Source: Cyanobium sp. ATX 6A2 (lineage in GTDB: Bacteria; Cyanobacteriota; Cyanobacteriia; PCC-6307; Cyanobiaceae). From it: a stretch of 64,000 nucleotides of DNA. The translations under genes and the position numbers were made by a program. The stretch spans positions 186,001 through 250,000 of the forward strand of contig NZ_JAGQCU010000001.1 in the NCBI RefSeq assembly GCF_024346355.1. Reading direction: 5' to 3'. The notes beneath the pieces were generated by a model. That model saw only the letters and a program-made list of their open reading frames with translations. It was not told where the DNA came from and made no database searches. Positions within the stretch are counted from its first letter, which is position 1. Each line of letters starts with the position of its first letter. Shown here piece after piece: positions 28,187 through 39,769 of this stretch.

Positions 28187-29758
28187 ATGGTCACGGGCGA
28201 TCTTGCCCTCGTCCTCCACGCCCACCTGCCCTACGTGCGCAGCGCGCAGGCCGGTTCCCTGGAGGAAGACTGGTACTTCCAGGCCCTGCAGGAGTGCTAT
28301 CTGCCCCTGCTGACGGTGCTGGAGGCCGCGGCCTCTGATCGCCGCCAGCAGCCGCGGCTCACCCTCGGGCTTTCGCCCACCCTGCTCAGCCTGCTGGGCG
28401 ACCGCGAACTGAACGCCCGCTTCCTGCCCTGGCTGGTGCAGCGTCAGCTGCTGCTGGCCCAGGCCCCCGCCGAGCACCAGATGGCCGCCCAGCACCTGGC
28501 GGAGCAGCTGGCAACGGTGGAGCGCCAGTGGCTCGAGCACGAGGGCCAGGTGGTGCGGCGCTTCCAGCAGCTGCAACAGCGCGGTGTGCTCGACCTGATC
28601 ACCTGCGGTGCCACCCACGGCTATCTGCCGCTGCTGCGCCAGGTGCCGGAGGCGGTGCAGGCCCAGCTGGTGAACGCCGTGCGCGAGCACCAGCGCCAGC
28701 TGGGCGAGCGGCCGCTGGGGATCTGGCTGCCGGAATGCGCCTACTACGAGGGGCTCGATCAGCAGCTGGTGGCCGCCGGCCTGCGCTATTCGGTGCTCGA
28801 CGGCCACGGCCTCCTGCACGCGCTGCCGCGCCCCCGCTACGGGGTGTTCGCCCCCGTCTGCTCTCCGGCTGGGGTGGCGTTCTTCGGGCGCGACGGCAAC
28901 GCCACCCTGCCGGTGTGGAGCGCCCGGGAGGGCTACCCCGGGGACGGCGTCTACCGGGAGTTCCACCGCGACCTGGGCTGGGATCTGCCCGAGGAGCAGC
29001 TCCAGGAAGCGGGCATCGGCAGCCGCCGGCCCCTGGGGCTGAAGCTGCACCGCGTCACCGCCCAGGGCTGCCCCCTCGAGCACAAACAGCCCTACGACCC
29101 GGCCGCCGCCGCCGAGCGGGTGGAGCAACACGCCAGCGCCTACCTGCGGGGCCGGGCCACCGAGCTGGCGGGGCTGGCCGGTTCCATGGAACCGTTGCCC
29201 CTGCTGGTGGCGCCCTTCGACGCGGAGCTGTTCGGACACTGGTGGTTTGAAGGGCCCCAGTTCCTGGCGGCCCTGTTCCGTCATTGCCACCAGGCCGGCG
29301 TGCGCCTGGTGACCCTGCGCGAAGCCCTGCAGCAACGCCCCAGCCTGCAGGTGTGCCGGCCCTCGCCCAGCAGCTGGGGCCAGGGCGGGTACCACACCTA
29401 CTGGCTCAACGACAGCAACGCCTGGGTGGTGCCGGAGTGGCAGCGGGCGTCGCAGGCCATGGTGCGGCGCGTGAACCGCGGCGTGGCCAACCGCCACCAG
29501 CGCGATCTGCTCAACCAGGCGGGGCGGGAGCTGTTGCTGGCCCAGAGCTCCGACTGGAGCTTCATCCTCAGGGCCGGCACCACCACCGAACTGGCCCGCG
29601 AGCGCATCCAGCGCCACCTCGATCGCTTCTGGCGCCTGCTCGATGCCATCGACCACAACCGGCAGCTGCCCCACGACTGGCTGCAGGCGGTGCAGCGCGA
29701 AGACCGCCTGTTCCCCAAGCTCAACGCTGCCGACTGGGTGACACCCCCAAGCGGATGA
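28187..29758 (+). CDS. GH57 1,4-alpha-glucan branching enzyme
   Basis: Creates alpha-1,6 branches in glycogen. The 523-residue protein has GH57 region 1 HAHLPYVR (11-18), region 2 with CGATHGYLPLL (140-150), and region 3 GIWLPECAYYEG (178-189) with catalytic nucleophile Glu183. Region 4 has APFDAELFGHWW with catalytic acid Asp345. A C-terminal DUF1957-type helical domain follows. The ATG at 28187 (MVTGDLALVLHAHLPY) gives the usual short N-terminus. A glucanotransferase or amylase role is less likely because the HAHLPYVR and ELFGHWWFEGP segments are typical of branching enzymes. The enzyme would act on glycogen, the cell's night store, alongside zwf and opcA elsewhere in the window. Confidence 0.9.
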   Translation: MVTGDLALVLHAHLPYVRSAQAGSLEEDWYFQALQECYLPLLTVLEAAASDRRQQPRLTLGLSPTLLSLLGDRELNARFLPWLVQRQLLLAQAPAEHQMAAQHLAEQLATVERQWLEHEGQVVRRFQQLQQRGVLDLITCGATHGYLPLLRQVPEAVQAQLVNAVREHQRQLGERPLGIWLPECAYYEGLDQQLVAAGLRYSVLDGHGLLHALPRPRYGVFAPVCSPAGVAFFGRDGNATLPVWSAREGYPGDGVYREFHRDLGWDLPEEQLQEAGIGSRRPLGLKLHRVTAQGCPLEHKQPYDPAAAAERVEQHASAYLRGRATELAGLAGSMEPLPLLVAPFDAELFGHWWFEGPQFLAALFRHCHQAGVRLVTLREALQQRPSLQVCRPSPSSWGQGGYHTYWLNDSNAWVVPEWQRASQAMVRRVNRGVANRHQRDLLNQAGRELLLAQSSDWSFILRAGTTTELARERIQRHLDRFWRLLDAIDHNRQLPHDWLQAVQREDRLFPKLNAADWVTPPSG

Positions 29759-29809
29759 CCCCAAGCAGATGATCCCGAGCCGATGCCCCGGGGCGGCCGC
29801 TGCTGGGGC

Positions 29810-31087
29810 TCAGCCGCGGGGCCAGATCAACTGGCCGAGCAGCGCCGCTTCCCGACCCTGCTGGGCGATCAGGCCGGCCCTCACGCTCCAGGGCGCTGTG
29901 GCAAACAGACGCAGCATGGCCACCACCAGCTCCGGCAGGCTGAGGGTATTGGTGAGGAAGCCGGTCCACTGCTGCGGCGGCAGGGCGAAGAAGGTGGCGA
30001 AATGGGCCCGGAGCTGGGCCTCGGAAAAGCGCATCAGCTTCTCCAGTCCGAACTGGTACAGCGCCTGTCTGCGGCGCAGCTCCAGCGGCCACAGCGCCCG
30101 CCAGCCCACCCCGGCCAGGGCCGCAGGGCTGGCCAGGGGATCAGCACGCAGGGCCGCCGCCAGCGCCGCCGCCAGCCCTGGTGCCCGCCGCAACAGGGCG
30201 CCCACCATGTAGCCCGAGGCCGGATGCACCATCGCCGCCGAGCCACCGAAGGCCAGCAGGGGCTGATCGAGATCCGGCAGGGGCAGGTTCATCGGGAACA
30301 GGCAGAGCTCTTCATGCTCCACCACCTCGATCGCCACGCCGCGGTGGGCCAGGCGCCGCTCCAGCCGCTGCCGGAGGGTGTCGAAGGGCAGCGCTGGCGC
30401 CAGGGCCAGGGAGGTTTCCTCCACGAAGAACCGCCCCGCGCCCAGGTCCATGGCATAGAGAAAGGTGGGCGGCTCGCGGCGCTCGACGGGGCTGAGGTGA
30501 TCGCAGCGGAAGTCCATCAGCACCAACTGACCGGGCTGCACCGGGGGCGCACTGAACCGCCCCACCACCCCGTAGGCCGCCTGGCCGGCCACCGGACCAC
30601 GATCCGGGCGGCGGATCAGGGCCGACCGGTGCCCCGAGGCATCCACCACCAGCCGGGCCCGCAGCTCCCGGCCATCGGCGCAGCGCACCAGGCTGCAGGC
30701 GGCGCTCTGGCTGGCGCCCGCCACAAAGCTCAGCTCCCTTGCCTCCCCACGCTCCCAGCGCACCGCGCCGGCAGTGCACTGATCAAGCCAGTGGCGCTGC
30801 AGCAGCGTCTTGTCGAACAGGCCGTAATCGCGGCCATGGGGAGTGGGGGCATCGGCCAGCCCCGGGCCACCGCCTTCGCCCGCGCCGAAATAACTGCAGG
30901 TGCGGCTCCAGCGGTGCTCGAGCAGGTGGGAGAGCCCCAGGGCATCCACCTCCTCACCCCAGATGCCGTAGGTGTTGGGCCAGGGTGCGGCGGGGTCGCT
31001 GGCACTGAGCACCGCCACACGCACCCGCTCAGCGGCCAGCGCCGCGGCGATCGAGAGCCCCGCGGGGCCGCCGCCCACCACCAGCAC
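29810..31087 (-). CDS. crtL: Lycopene cyclase (CrtL type, probably beta)
   Basis: Closes the rings of lycopene to give beta-carotene (or alpha-type rings). The 425-residue flavoprotein-like enzyme has the dinucleotide-binding motif VVGGGPAGL near its very N-terminus (3-11), the family motif PWPNTYGIW (35-43), and the later LFPMNLPLPDLDQPLLAFGG segment. The start is constrained: reading back from GTG 31087 there is no ATG, GTG or TTG before the in-frame gyrA stop, so the GTG at 31087 or a rarer codon must serve. This leaves only two residues before the beta strand, shorter than usual. Beta versus epsilon activity cannot be decided by eye. The gene follows gyrA by 23 bases and is probably co-transcribed. 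Confidence 0.9.
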   Translation of the reverse strand: MLVVGGGPAGLSIAAALAAERVRVAVLSASDPAAPWPNTYGIWGEEVDALGLSHLLEHRWSRTCSYFGAGEGGGPGLADAPTPHGRDYGLFDKTLLQRHWLDQCTAGAVRWERGEARELSFVAGASQSAACSLVRCADGRELRARLVVDASGHRSALIRRPDRGPVAGQAAYGVVGRFSAPPVQPGQLVLMDFRCDHLSPVERREPPTFLYAMDLGAGRFFVEETSLALAPALPFDTLRQRLERRLAHRGVAIEVVEHEELCLFPMNLPLPDLDQPLLAFGGSAAMVHPASGYMVGALLRRAPGLAAALAAALRADPLASPAALAGVGWRALWPLELRRRQALYQFGLEKLMRFSEAQLRAHFATFFALPPQQWTGFLTNTLSLPELVVAMLRLFATAPWSVRAGLIAQQGREAALLGQLIWPRG

Positions 31088-31110
31088 ATCCGCCTCAGCG
31101 CTCAGACCGC

Positions 31111-33814
<2,704 letters not shown>

Positions 33815-33816
<2 letters not shown>

Positions 33817-35008
33817 GCACAACCGCCTTCAATCGTCCCATTCTATCGAGCCCGGCGACGCCCTTCCACGCAGCGAAACCCAGCTGTGTGAACGCCAGCG
33901 GGCGGGCGAGCTGCGGGTGCGCTCAGCCGCCGACTTCCGGGCCCTGGTGCGCGAGCGGGGGCTGGAGCGGGCCTACGCCATCACTGATGTGGTGGTGGCC
34001 GCCGATGCCGGCTTCACCGACCAGGCCAGCCTGCACCTCTCCCTGGGCCCCACGGATCCGCCGATCCGGCTGCGGGAGGCCCGGCTCGATGGCGTGCAGG
34101 GGCTGGCCAGCGGCGGGGCCGGCGAGCTGGTGCTGCCGGTGGGCGGCGGGCTGGGGGAACCGGCGCGCCACAGCGGAGCCCAGCTGCTCGGCGCCCTGCT
34201 GGCCGGCGGGGCGCTGGCCTTCGACGCCGGCGGTGAGGGCACGCCCTCCCATCCCCGCCGCGACCTGCACACCGAGCTCAACCTGGAGCGGATCGGCGGC
34301 GGACGGCTGCTCCTGCACCGAGCCATCGCCGAAAACGGCGTGGCGGCGGTGAGCAGCGCAGCCGGGCTCTGCGCCAGCCCCTGGGGACCGCTGCTGGGCC
34401 CCTACGGCACGGCCCTGTGGAGCTGCGGCGGCGCCGGCAGCATCGGTCTCACCATGCCAGGGCTCACGTTGCTGGGGCCGGGCTCACCGGTGCTGGTGGC
34501 CGGGGGCATCGGCTGGGTGCTGGGGGCCGGCAGTGGCCACCAGCCCGGCCCCAGGAGGCAGCGCAGCGGCCATGCCCTCACGCCCGGAGCCACGGCGGCG
34601 GTGAGCGTGGACCTGCACAGCCTCGAGGGCCGCTGGCTACGGCCCTGCTTCTTTGCCGGCCACGGCTGCGCCCTGCTGGTGGCGATCGCCGCCCCGGTGC
34701 CGCTGCTGGACCTGGAGGTGGCCAGGCGGGCGGCGACGGGGCCCGACGAGCTGGAGGCGCCGGTGCTGGATGTGGCCATTCCCCGGCGGATCAAGCCGGC
34801 CCTGGGGTCGGTGAGCTACGCCCAGCTGGCCAGCGGCCGCATCGTGGTGGGCGAGCGGGAGCTGCGCTGCGCTCCGGCCCACAGCCCCCGGATGGCAGCC
34901 GAGATCACGGCCGAACTGGTGAGCCGGCTGGAGGGCAATCGCTTTCCGATCCGGCTGCCGGTGATGCCGCTCGCGAGCCAGCCCACCCTGCTGCCCATCG
35001 ACAGCTGA
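33815..35008 (+). CDS. DUF39-type (homocysteine biosynthesis-like) protein
   Basis: A 397-residue protein that resembles the DUF39 family. Shared features are [11 protein letters not shown] (about 49-59), [19 protein letters not shown] (about 70-88), [13 protein letters not shown] (about 149-161), and [19 protein letters not shown] (about 227-245). In methanogens the family makes homocysteine from aspartate semialdehyde and sulfide with a ferredoxin partner. The cysteines I recall as conserved in archaeal members (CSSGA and GTDCYPR positions) appear here as TDQAS and GTPSHPR, so the same chemistry is doubtful. The ATG at 33815 lies inside the start codon of gyrA on the other strand. No CBS-ferredoxin partner is next to it. 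Confidence 0.8.
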
Positions 35009-35130
35009 GGCAAGAGGGGGCGGGCAATCACCCTTAAGCTCCTGCGCAACTTTGACGAGCCACAGGCCGCGACAGGCAATCCGCCAGGACCCTGCCCAGC
35101 ACAGCTCCCCGTTCTTCGCCCATCGCCCCC

Positions 35131-35718
35131 ATGGCCGACACCCAGCGCGACGACCTGCAGGCCGCCTCCAGCCCCGCAGACACCAGCACCGCGGACACGC
35201 GTGCCGCGGCAGCGCGTGCTGCAGAGGCGAGTGCCGAAGCCGTCACGGCCGCAGACATGAGCGGCGAGTCCAGCCATGCTCCCGCCTCCGAGCCCACCCC
35301 ACCGCCCCTGAACGAACCCACCGCAGTGGCGGAGCCCACTGTGGAAACCAGCACCACCGTGCCAGCACTCGGCGGCGGCGCCACGCCCACAGGCGATGGC
35401 GATGGCGGCGAGTGGAATCTGCTGGTTGAGAAGCTGCAGCAGTGGTGGCGCAGCGGCGAGCTGCAGAGCCTCTGGCAGCAGGCGAAAACGCCCCTCACCC
35501 TCGGGCTCGCGCTGATCACGGTGCTGATGGTGCTGCGGGTGTACGCAGGGCTGCTGAGCGCCATCAACAGCCTTCCGCTGGTGCCCGGTCTGCTGGAGTT
35601 GGTGGGTGTGATCTGGGGCGTCCGCTATGGCCTTCCCAAGCTGATTCGCCGCAGCGAGCGCGAGCGGCTGCTCGACGGCCTGCAACAACGCTGGCGCAGC
35701 TTCCGCGGCCAGGACTAA
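35131..35718 (+). CDS. CAAD-domain membrane protein (CURT1-like)
   Basis: A 195-residue protein. The first 90 residues are disordered, rich in Ala, Thr, Pro and acidic residues. The CAAD domain follows: an amphipathic helix LLVEKLQQWWRSGELQSLW (about 97-115), two transmembrane helices (about 120-142 and 148-166), and a C-terminal helix RSERERLLDGLQQRWRSF. CAAD domains occur appended to some cyanobacterial aminoacyl-tRNA synthetases and in CURT1 proteins, which curve thylakoid membranes. Here the domain stands alone, without a synthetase. A thylakoid-shaping role is plausible. It starts at ATG 35131 and is followed by guaB3 after 43 bases. Confidence 0.85.
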   Translation: MADTQRDDLQAASSPADTSTADTRAAAARAAEASAEAVTAADMSGESSHAPASEPTPPPLNEPTAVAEPTVETSTTVPALGGGATPTGDGDGGEWNLLVEKLQQWWRSGELQSLWQQAKTPLTLGLALITVLMVLRVYAGLLSAINSLPLVPGLLELVGVIWGVRYGLPKLIRRSERERLLDGLQQRWRSFRGQD

Positions 35719-35761
35719 AGCCGCATCAGTTGATACGGTGGCCCGAATCTGCCCACCCTCT

Positions 35762-36925
35762 GTGGATATCCAGCTCGGCCGTTCCCGCACCGTCCGTCGC
35801 GCCTATGGCATCGACGAAATTGCCCTGGTGCCGGGCGGCCGCACGGTGGATCCGGCCGTGACCGACAGCAGCTGGAGCCTGGGGGGGATTGAGCGGGAGA
35901 TCCCCATCATCGCCAGCGCCATGGATGGCGTGGTGGACGTGGCCATGGCCGTGGAGCTCAGCCGGCAGGGCGCCCTGGGGGTGCTCAACCTGGAGGGGGT
36001 GCAGTGCCGCTATGACGACCCCAACCCGGTGCTGGATCGCATCGCCGCCGTGGGCAAGGACGAGTTCGTGTCCCTGATGCAGGATCTCTACAGCCAGCCG
36101 GTACGGGAAGACCTGATCCGCAGGCGCATCGCTGAGATCAAGCAGAAGGGCGGCATCGCCGCGGTGAGCGCCACCCCGGTGGCCTCGATCAGGTTCGGCA
36201 GGGCCATCGCCGAGGCCGGCGCCGACCTGTTCTTCGTGCAGGCCACGGTGGTGAGCACCGAGCACATCGGCCCTGAAGGCCAGGAAACCCTCAATGTCGA
36301 GGCCCTCTGCCGCGACTTCGGCGTGCCGGTGGTGATCGGCAACTGCGTCACCTACGAGGTGGCCCTGAAGCTGATGCGCGCTGGTGCCGCCGGCGTGCTC
36401 GTGGGGATCGGCCCCGGCGCCGCCTGCACAAGCCGCGGCGTGCTCGGGGTGGGCATTCCCCAGGCCACCGCCGTGGCCGACTGTGCCGCCGCCCGTGACG
36501 ACTACGCCGCCGAGAGCGGCCGCCGCGTGCCCGTGATCGCCGATGGCGGCATCGTCACCGGAGGCGACATCTGCAAGTGTCTGGCCTGCGGCGCCGATGG
36601 GGTGATGATCGGGTCGCCGATCGCCCGAGCCGCCGAGGCCCCTGGCCGGGGTTTCCACTGGGGCATGGCCACCCCCAGCCCAGTGCTGCCCCGCGGCACC
36701 CGCATCAAGGTGGGCACCACCGGCAGCCTGGAGCGGATCCTGCGCGGCCCCGCCGGCCTCGACGACGGCACCCAGAATCTGCTCGGCTGCATCCGCACCT
36801 CCATGGGCACCCTGGGAGCCCGCACCCTTCAGGAGATGCAGCAGGTGGAGGTGGTGGTGGCTCCATCGCTGCTCACCGAGGGCAAGGTGTATCAGAAGGC
36901 GCAGCAGCTGGGCATGGGGAAGTAG
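35762..36925 (+). CDS. guaB: GuaB3-family IMP dehydrogenase-related protein
   Basis: A 387-residue TIM-barrel protein of the GuaB3 subfamily. Visible motifs are the substrate loop GIGPGAACTSRGVLGVG (215-231) with the catalytic Cys222 equivalent, VIADGGIVTGGDICKCL (258-274), and GADGVMIGSP (277-286). The CBS domains of classical IMP dehydrogenase are absent. In cyanobacteria GuaB3 has been linked to IMP/GMP metabolism; oxidation of IMP to XMP or reduction of GMP are the alternatives. The start is GTG 35762 (VDIQLGRSRTVRRAYG), as is usual in this group. The small RNA yfr1 and trxA follow downstream. Confidence 0.93.
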   Translation: MDIQLGRSRTVRRAYGIDEIALVPGGRTVDPAVTDSSWSLGGIEREIPIIASAMDGVVDVAMAVELSRQGALGVLNLEGVQCRYDDPNPVLDRIAAVGKDEFVSLMQDLYSQPVREDLIRRRIAEIKQKGGIAAVSATPVASIRFGRAIAEAGADLFFVQATVVSTEHIGPEGQETLNVEALCRDFGVPVVIGNCVTYEVALKLMRAGAAGVLVGIGPGAACTSRGVLGVGIPQATAVADCAAARDDYAAESGRRVPVIADGGIVTGGDICKCLACGADGVMIGSPIARAAEAPGRGFHWGMATPSPVLPRGTRIKVGTTGSLERILRGPAGLDDGTQNLLGCIRTSMGTLGARTLQEMQQVEVVVAPSLLTEGKVYQKAQQLGMGK

Positions 36926-36936
36926 GAGGCGAGGTC

Positions 36937-36942
36937 TATCTT
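36937..36942 (+). promoter_or_regulatory. Candidate -10 element of yfr1
   Basis: TATCTT (36937-36942), just after the guaB3 stop, sits 6 bases before the predicted 5' end of the Yfr1 RNA. A clear -35 is not seen, so the RNA may rely on the -10 alone or partly on read-through from guaB3. Confidence 0.45.
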
Positions 36943-36948
36943 GAGGTT

Positions 36949-37010
36949 GTGGGGGCTTCACAGCTCGCACACTCCTCACACCCTCCGGCCCGGCTCGTCC
37001 GGGCCTTTTT
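36949..37010 (+). ncRNA. yfr1: Yfr1 small regulatory RNA
   Basis: Yfr1 is a trans-acting cyanobacterial RNA of about 55-65 bases that binds target mRNAs, such as porin genes, through an unpaired ACTCCTCACAC core. That core is present at 36971-36981. Before it, GTG (36949-36951) and CAC (36959-36961) can form the 5' hairpin with a GGGGCTT loop. After it comes a perfect 7-bp GC terminator stem and five T residues. The position between guaB3 and trxA is the one reported for Yfr1 in marine Synechococcus and Prochlorococcus. The 5' end is estimated from the -10 element; the 3' end is well defined. No protein is encoded here. Confidence 0.88.
36987..37010 (+). terminator. Rho-independent terminator of yfr1
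   Basis: GGCCCGG (36987-36993) pairs perfectly with CCGGGCC (36999-37005) around loop CTCGT and is followed by TTTTT (37006-37010). It also forms the 3' hairpin of Yfr1 and would stop transcripts coming from guaB3. Confidence 0.9.
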
Positions 37011-37091
37011 GCTTCCCCCTCCAGCGCACCAGCGGCCCGGCTCGCCTCCTGCAACGCTTGATGTGGGGCCGGCAAAGCGGTCTGGACCCCT

Positions 37092-37100
37092 TGCTACATT
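37092..37100 (+). promoter_or_regulatory. Extended -10 promoter of trxA
   Basis: TGCTACATT (37092-37100) is an extended -10 element (TGN plus TACATT), 24 bases before the trxA ATG. No good -35 is needed for this class and none is seen. The predicted start is near 37107. Confidence 0.5.
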
Positions 37101-37124
37101 GCTGAAATCCCGATCCCAACAAGG

Positions 37125-37448
37125 ATGTCCAGCGCAGCCGCTGTCACCGACGCCTCCTTCGAGCAGGACGTGCTCAAGAGTGATGTGCCTGTGCTGGTCG
37201 ACTTCTGGGCGCCCTGGTGCGGCCCCTGCCGCATGGTGGCGCCGATCGTCGATGAAATCGCCAAGGAATTCGAGGGCCAGATCAAGGTGTTCAAGCTAAA
37301 CACCGACGAAAATCCCAACGTGGCCAGCCAATACGGCATCCGCAGCATTCCCACCCTGATGGTGTTCAAGGGCGGTCAGAAAGTCGACACCGTCGTCGGT
37401 GCCGTGCCCAAGACCACCCTGTCCGGCACGATCAGCAAGTACCTCTGA
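37125..37448 (+). CDS. trxA: Thioredoxin (m-type)
   Basis: Reduces disulfides in target enzymes, linking photosynthetic electron flow to metabolism (Calvin cycle enzymes, and OpcA/Zwf in this window). The 107-residue protein has the WCGPC active site at 31-35, the buried Asp in LVDFWAPW, and the cis-proline segment [14 protein letters not shown] (about 71-84). Length and sequence are typical of the essential cyanobacterial TrxA. It starts at ATG 37125 with AAGG only a few bases upstream, too close for a good ribosome site. The downstream LOG-family reading frame overlaps its last 50 bases in another frame. Confidence 0.97.
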   Translation: MSSAAAVTDASFEQDVLKSDVPVLVDFWAPWCGPCRMVAPIVDEIAKEFEGQIKVFKLNTDENPNVASQYGIRSIPTLMVFKGGQKVDTVVGAVPKTTLSGTISKYL

Positions 37449-38556
37449 CAGCTCCGGTCTGAACAGCCCCCTGACAGATCCCCGGTCGGCCCTTTCACCG
37501 GCACAGCGCAACGGCGGTATCAGCCCTCTTGAGGCCCTCGCCAGCGCCATTGAGCACCACCCCCAGCGGCGCACCATTCACCGCGCCCTGGTGTCCCTAC
37601 TCGACATCTGCCGCAACGAAACCGAGCCCGACGCCTGGCGGATCATCAGTGGCACCCTGGCTGACATCAGCGAAGCCCTTGAGGCATTCCGGCCACACCG
37701 CAAGGTTCGCAAGGTGTCGGTATTCGGCTCGGCCCGCACCACAGCCGACGACCCCGCCTTCCAGATGGCCGAGGAGCTCGCCGTGCGGGCGGTGGAGGAA
37801 GGATTCGAGGTGATCACCGGTGCCGGTGGCGGCATCATGGAGGCCGCCAACCGCGGGGCCGGCAGCCAGGCCAGCTTCGGTCTCAACGTCGACCTGCCGT
37901 TCGAGCAGCACCCCAATCCGATCGTGAGCAGCTACGAAGCGAGGCTGCTCAACTTTCGCTACTTCTTCACCCGCAAGTTGTTCTTCCTGCGCGAGAGCGA
38001 CGCGGTGGTGGTGCTGCCCGGCGGCTTCGGCACCCTCGATGAGCTGTTCGAGGCACTCACCCTGATCCAGACGGGCCGCACCCCACCGATGCCGCTGGTG
38101 CTGCTCGCTCCGCCGGGAGATCCCTTCTGGAGCAGTTGGCAGGTGGAGGTGCAGCGGCTGATGACCAAACGGGGCCTGATCTCACCTGAGGATCGCTCCC
38201 TGGTGTGCCAGACGGACAGCGCCAGCGAAGCGATTGCCCGCATCTCCCGCTTCTACCGGGTGTTCCACGCCGCCGAACTGCTCAGTGATCGGCTGGAACT
38301 GCAGCTCAATGCCCCGATCCCAGCGGAAGCGCTGGAGCGGCTCAACCGTGATTTCGACGACCTGGTGGACCAAGGGGCCATCCACGCCGCCGAAACCAGC
38401 GATGACGATGGCTTTCTGCGGCCCTGCCTGCGCTTCCGCTTCAATATGCGCCGCATGGGCAGGCTGTACCAACTGATCGATGCCCTCAACGGGCTCGACC
38501 TGGGCGGTGGATCGGCCCTGGAGCAGCCCGAGCAGCGCTGCCTGGAGCCGTCATGA
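37399..38556 (+). CDS. LOG-family protein (TIGR00730-like, 'lysine decarboxylase' fold)
   Basis: A protein of up to 385 residues with a Rossmann-like LOG domain: [13 protein letters not shown] (about 110-122), the [15 protein letters not shown] phosphate loop (about 141-155), and the signature [12 protein letters not shown] (about 207-218). Members release cytokinin bases from nucleoside monophosphates or act on AMP-like nucleotides; the decarboxylase name is historic. An extra C-terminal domain of about 110 residues follows the fold. The start is uncertain: the only GTG or ATG near the conserved region is GTG 37399, inside trxA. The next GTG is within conserved sequence, so a CTG start after trxA is possible. 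Its stop overlaps the hisH ATG by four bases. Confidence 0.85.
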   Translation: MPCPRPPCPARSASTSDSSGLNSPLTDPRSALSPAQRNGGISPLEALASAIEHHPQRRTIHRALVSLLDICRNETEPDAWRIISGTLADISEALEAFRPHRKVRKVSVFGSARTTADDPAFQMAEELAVRAVEEGFEVITGAGGGIMEAANRGAGSQASFGLNVDLPFEQHPNPIVSSYEARLLNFRYFFTRKLFFLRESDAVVVLPGGFGTLDELFEALTLIQTGRTPPMPLVLLAPPGDPFWSSWQVEVQRLMTKRGLISPEDRSLVCQTDSASEAIARISRFYRVFHAAELLSDRLELQLNAPIPAEALERLNRDFDDLVDQGAIHAAETSDDDGFLRPCLRFRFNMRRMGRLYQLIDALNGLDLGGGSALEQPEQRCLEPS

Positions 38557-39185
38557 GGCGTCTGGGCCTGATCGACTACGGCATGGGCAACCTGCACTCG
38601 GTGCGGCGGGGCTTCGAGCGGCTGGGCGCGGAGGTGGTGAGCGTGGCCGATCCAGCGGCCGACGCGCCCCTGATCGACAGCTGCCAGGGGCTGCTGCTGC
38701 CGGGGGTGGGGGCCTTCGACCCGGCCATGGAGCGGCTGCGGGCCAGCGGGCTGGAAGCAATGCTGCGCGATTGGTGCGCAGCGGAGCGGCCGCTGCTGGG
38801 CATCTGTCTGGGGCTGCAGCTGCTGTTCGAAGCCAGCGATGAGGGCCACAGCCGGGGGCTGGCTCTGCTGCCGGGGCGGGTACGGGCACTGCCGCGCCGC
38901 CGCGGCCATCCGATCCCGCACATGGGCTGGGAGCCCCTGATCCCGCTCAGCCCCAGCCCCCTGCTGCCCGCTGGAGCTCCCGAGGCCTGGGTGTACTTCG
39001 TGCACTCCTTCGCCGCCGAACCCAGCGATCCGGCCATCACCACCGCCGGGGTGGACTTCGCCGGCGACACGGTCACCGCCGCGGTGTGGCACGGCGCCAT
39101 CGGCGCCTGCCAGTTTCACCCGGAGAAATCGGGCCGGGCCGGTGCGGCGATCCTGCAGCGCTGGCTCCAGTGGTTGCCGGCATGA
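38553..39185 (+). CDS. hisH: Imidazole glycerol phosphate synthase, glutaminase subunit HisH
   Basis: Supplies ammonia from glutamine to HisF in histidine synthesis. The 210-residue class I amidotransferase has nucleophile Cys85 in GICLGLQLLF, the oxyanion strand PGVGAFDPAM (50-59), and the His189/Glu191 pair in CQFHPEKSG. The N-terminal DYGMGNLHSV is a HisH hallmark. It starts at ATG 38553, overlapping the stop of the LOG gene. HisF is not in this window. PRPP from prs feeds the same pathway. Confidence 0.96.
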   Translation: MRRLGLIDYGMGNLHSVRRGFERLGAEVVSVADPAADAPLIDSCQGLLLPGVGAFDPAMERLRASGLEAMLRDWCAAERPLLGICLGLQLLFEASDEGHSRGLALLPGRVRALPRRRGHPIPHMGWEPLIPLSPSPLLPAGAPEAWVYFVHSFAAEPSDPAITTAGVDFAGDTVTAAVWHGAIGACQFHPEKSGRAGAAILQRWLQWLPA

Positions 39186-39198
39186 GCGCGGGGCTGCC

Positions 39199-39765
39199 AT
39201 GAGCCTGCGCCTCAGCGGCGGCCGCAGGCTGAAGAGTCCGCCCGGATCCCTGGCCCGCCCCACCCCCGCCCGGGTGCGGCTGGCCGTGATCAACCTGCTG
39301 GCGGCCGAACTGCCTGGCTGCCGCTGGCTTGATCTCTGTTCCGGCAGCGGCGCCATGGCCTGCGAAGCCCTGCAGCGCGGAGCCGCCCAGGTGGTGGCGG
39401 TGGAGCGCGATCGGCGCCTGGCGGCAGTGGCCCGCAGCAATCTCGAGGCCGTGCAGCAGGGCCTGGGGCGGCAGCCGCAGGTGGAGGTGCAGATCGACGA
39501 GGTGCTGCGCTGGCTGCGGCGCGGCAACGGAGGGGAAACCCGCAATGGGGGCGGCTTCGATCTGATCTATGCCGACCCTCCCTACGCGGCGGGTCTGTAT
39601 GGGCCGATCGCCAACGCGGTGGCCACCGGGCGCTGGCTGGCCGAAACCGGAACCCTGGTCTGGGAGTGCGGTAGCGATGCGGTGGCGGAGGTACCGGAGG
39701 GCTGGCGACAACGGGAGCGCCGCCGCTATGGGTCCACCACGGTGCTGCTGCTGCAGGAGCGCTGA
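39199..39765 (+). CDS. rsmD: 16S rRNA (guanine-966-N2)-methyltransferase RsmD
   Basis: Methylates G966 of 16S rRNA with S-adenosylmethionine. The 188-residue protein has the SAM-binding motif LDLCSGSGAMACEA (44-57), the acidic VVAVERD (66-71) and the catalytic DPPY at 126-129. The N-terminal GGRRLKSPPG is the usual rRNA-binding start. ATG 39199 was chosen; an upstream in-frame start lies within hisH. The stop is tail-to-tail with petG, 4 bases away. The order hisH-rsmD-petG is, to my knowledge, common in picocyanobacteria. Confidence 0.94.
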   Translation: MSLRLSGGRRLKSPPGSLARPTPARVRLAVINLLAAELPGCRWLDLCSGSGAMACEALQRGAAQVVAVERDRRLAAVARSNLEAVQQGLGRQPQVEVQIDEVLRWLRRGNGGETRNGGGFDLIYADPPYAAGLYGPIANAVATGRWLAETGTLVWECGSDAVAEVPEGWRQRERRRYGSTTVLLLQER

Positions 39766-39769
39766 ACGC

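Noticed and set aside
28112-29764. A very long minus-strand continuation of the NYN gene opposite GH57.
   Set aside because: GH57 catalytic motifs are on the plus strand. The extension is His/Gln/Leu-rich antisense without conserved features.
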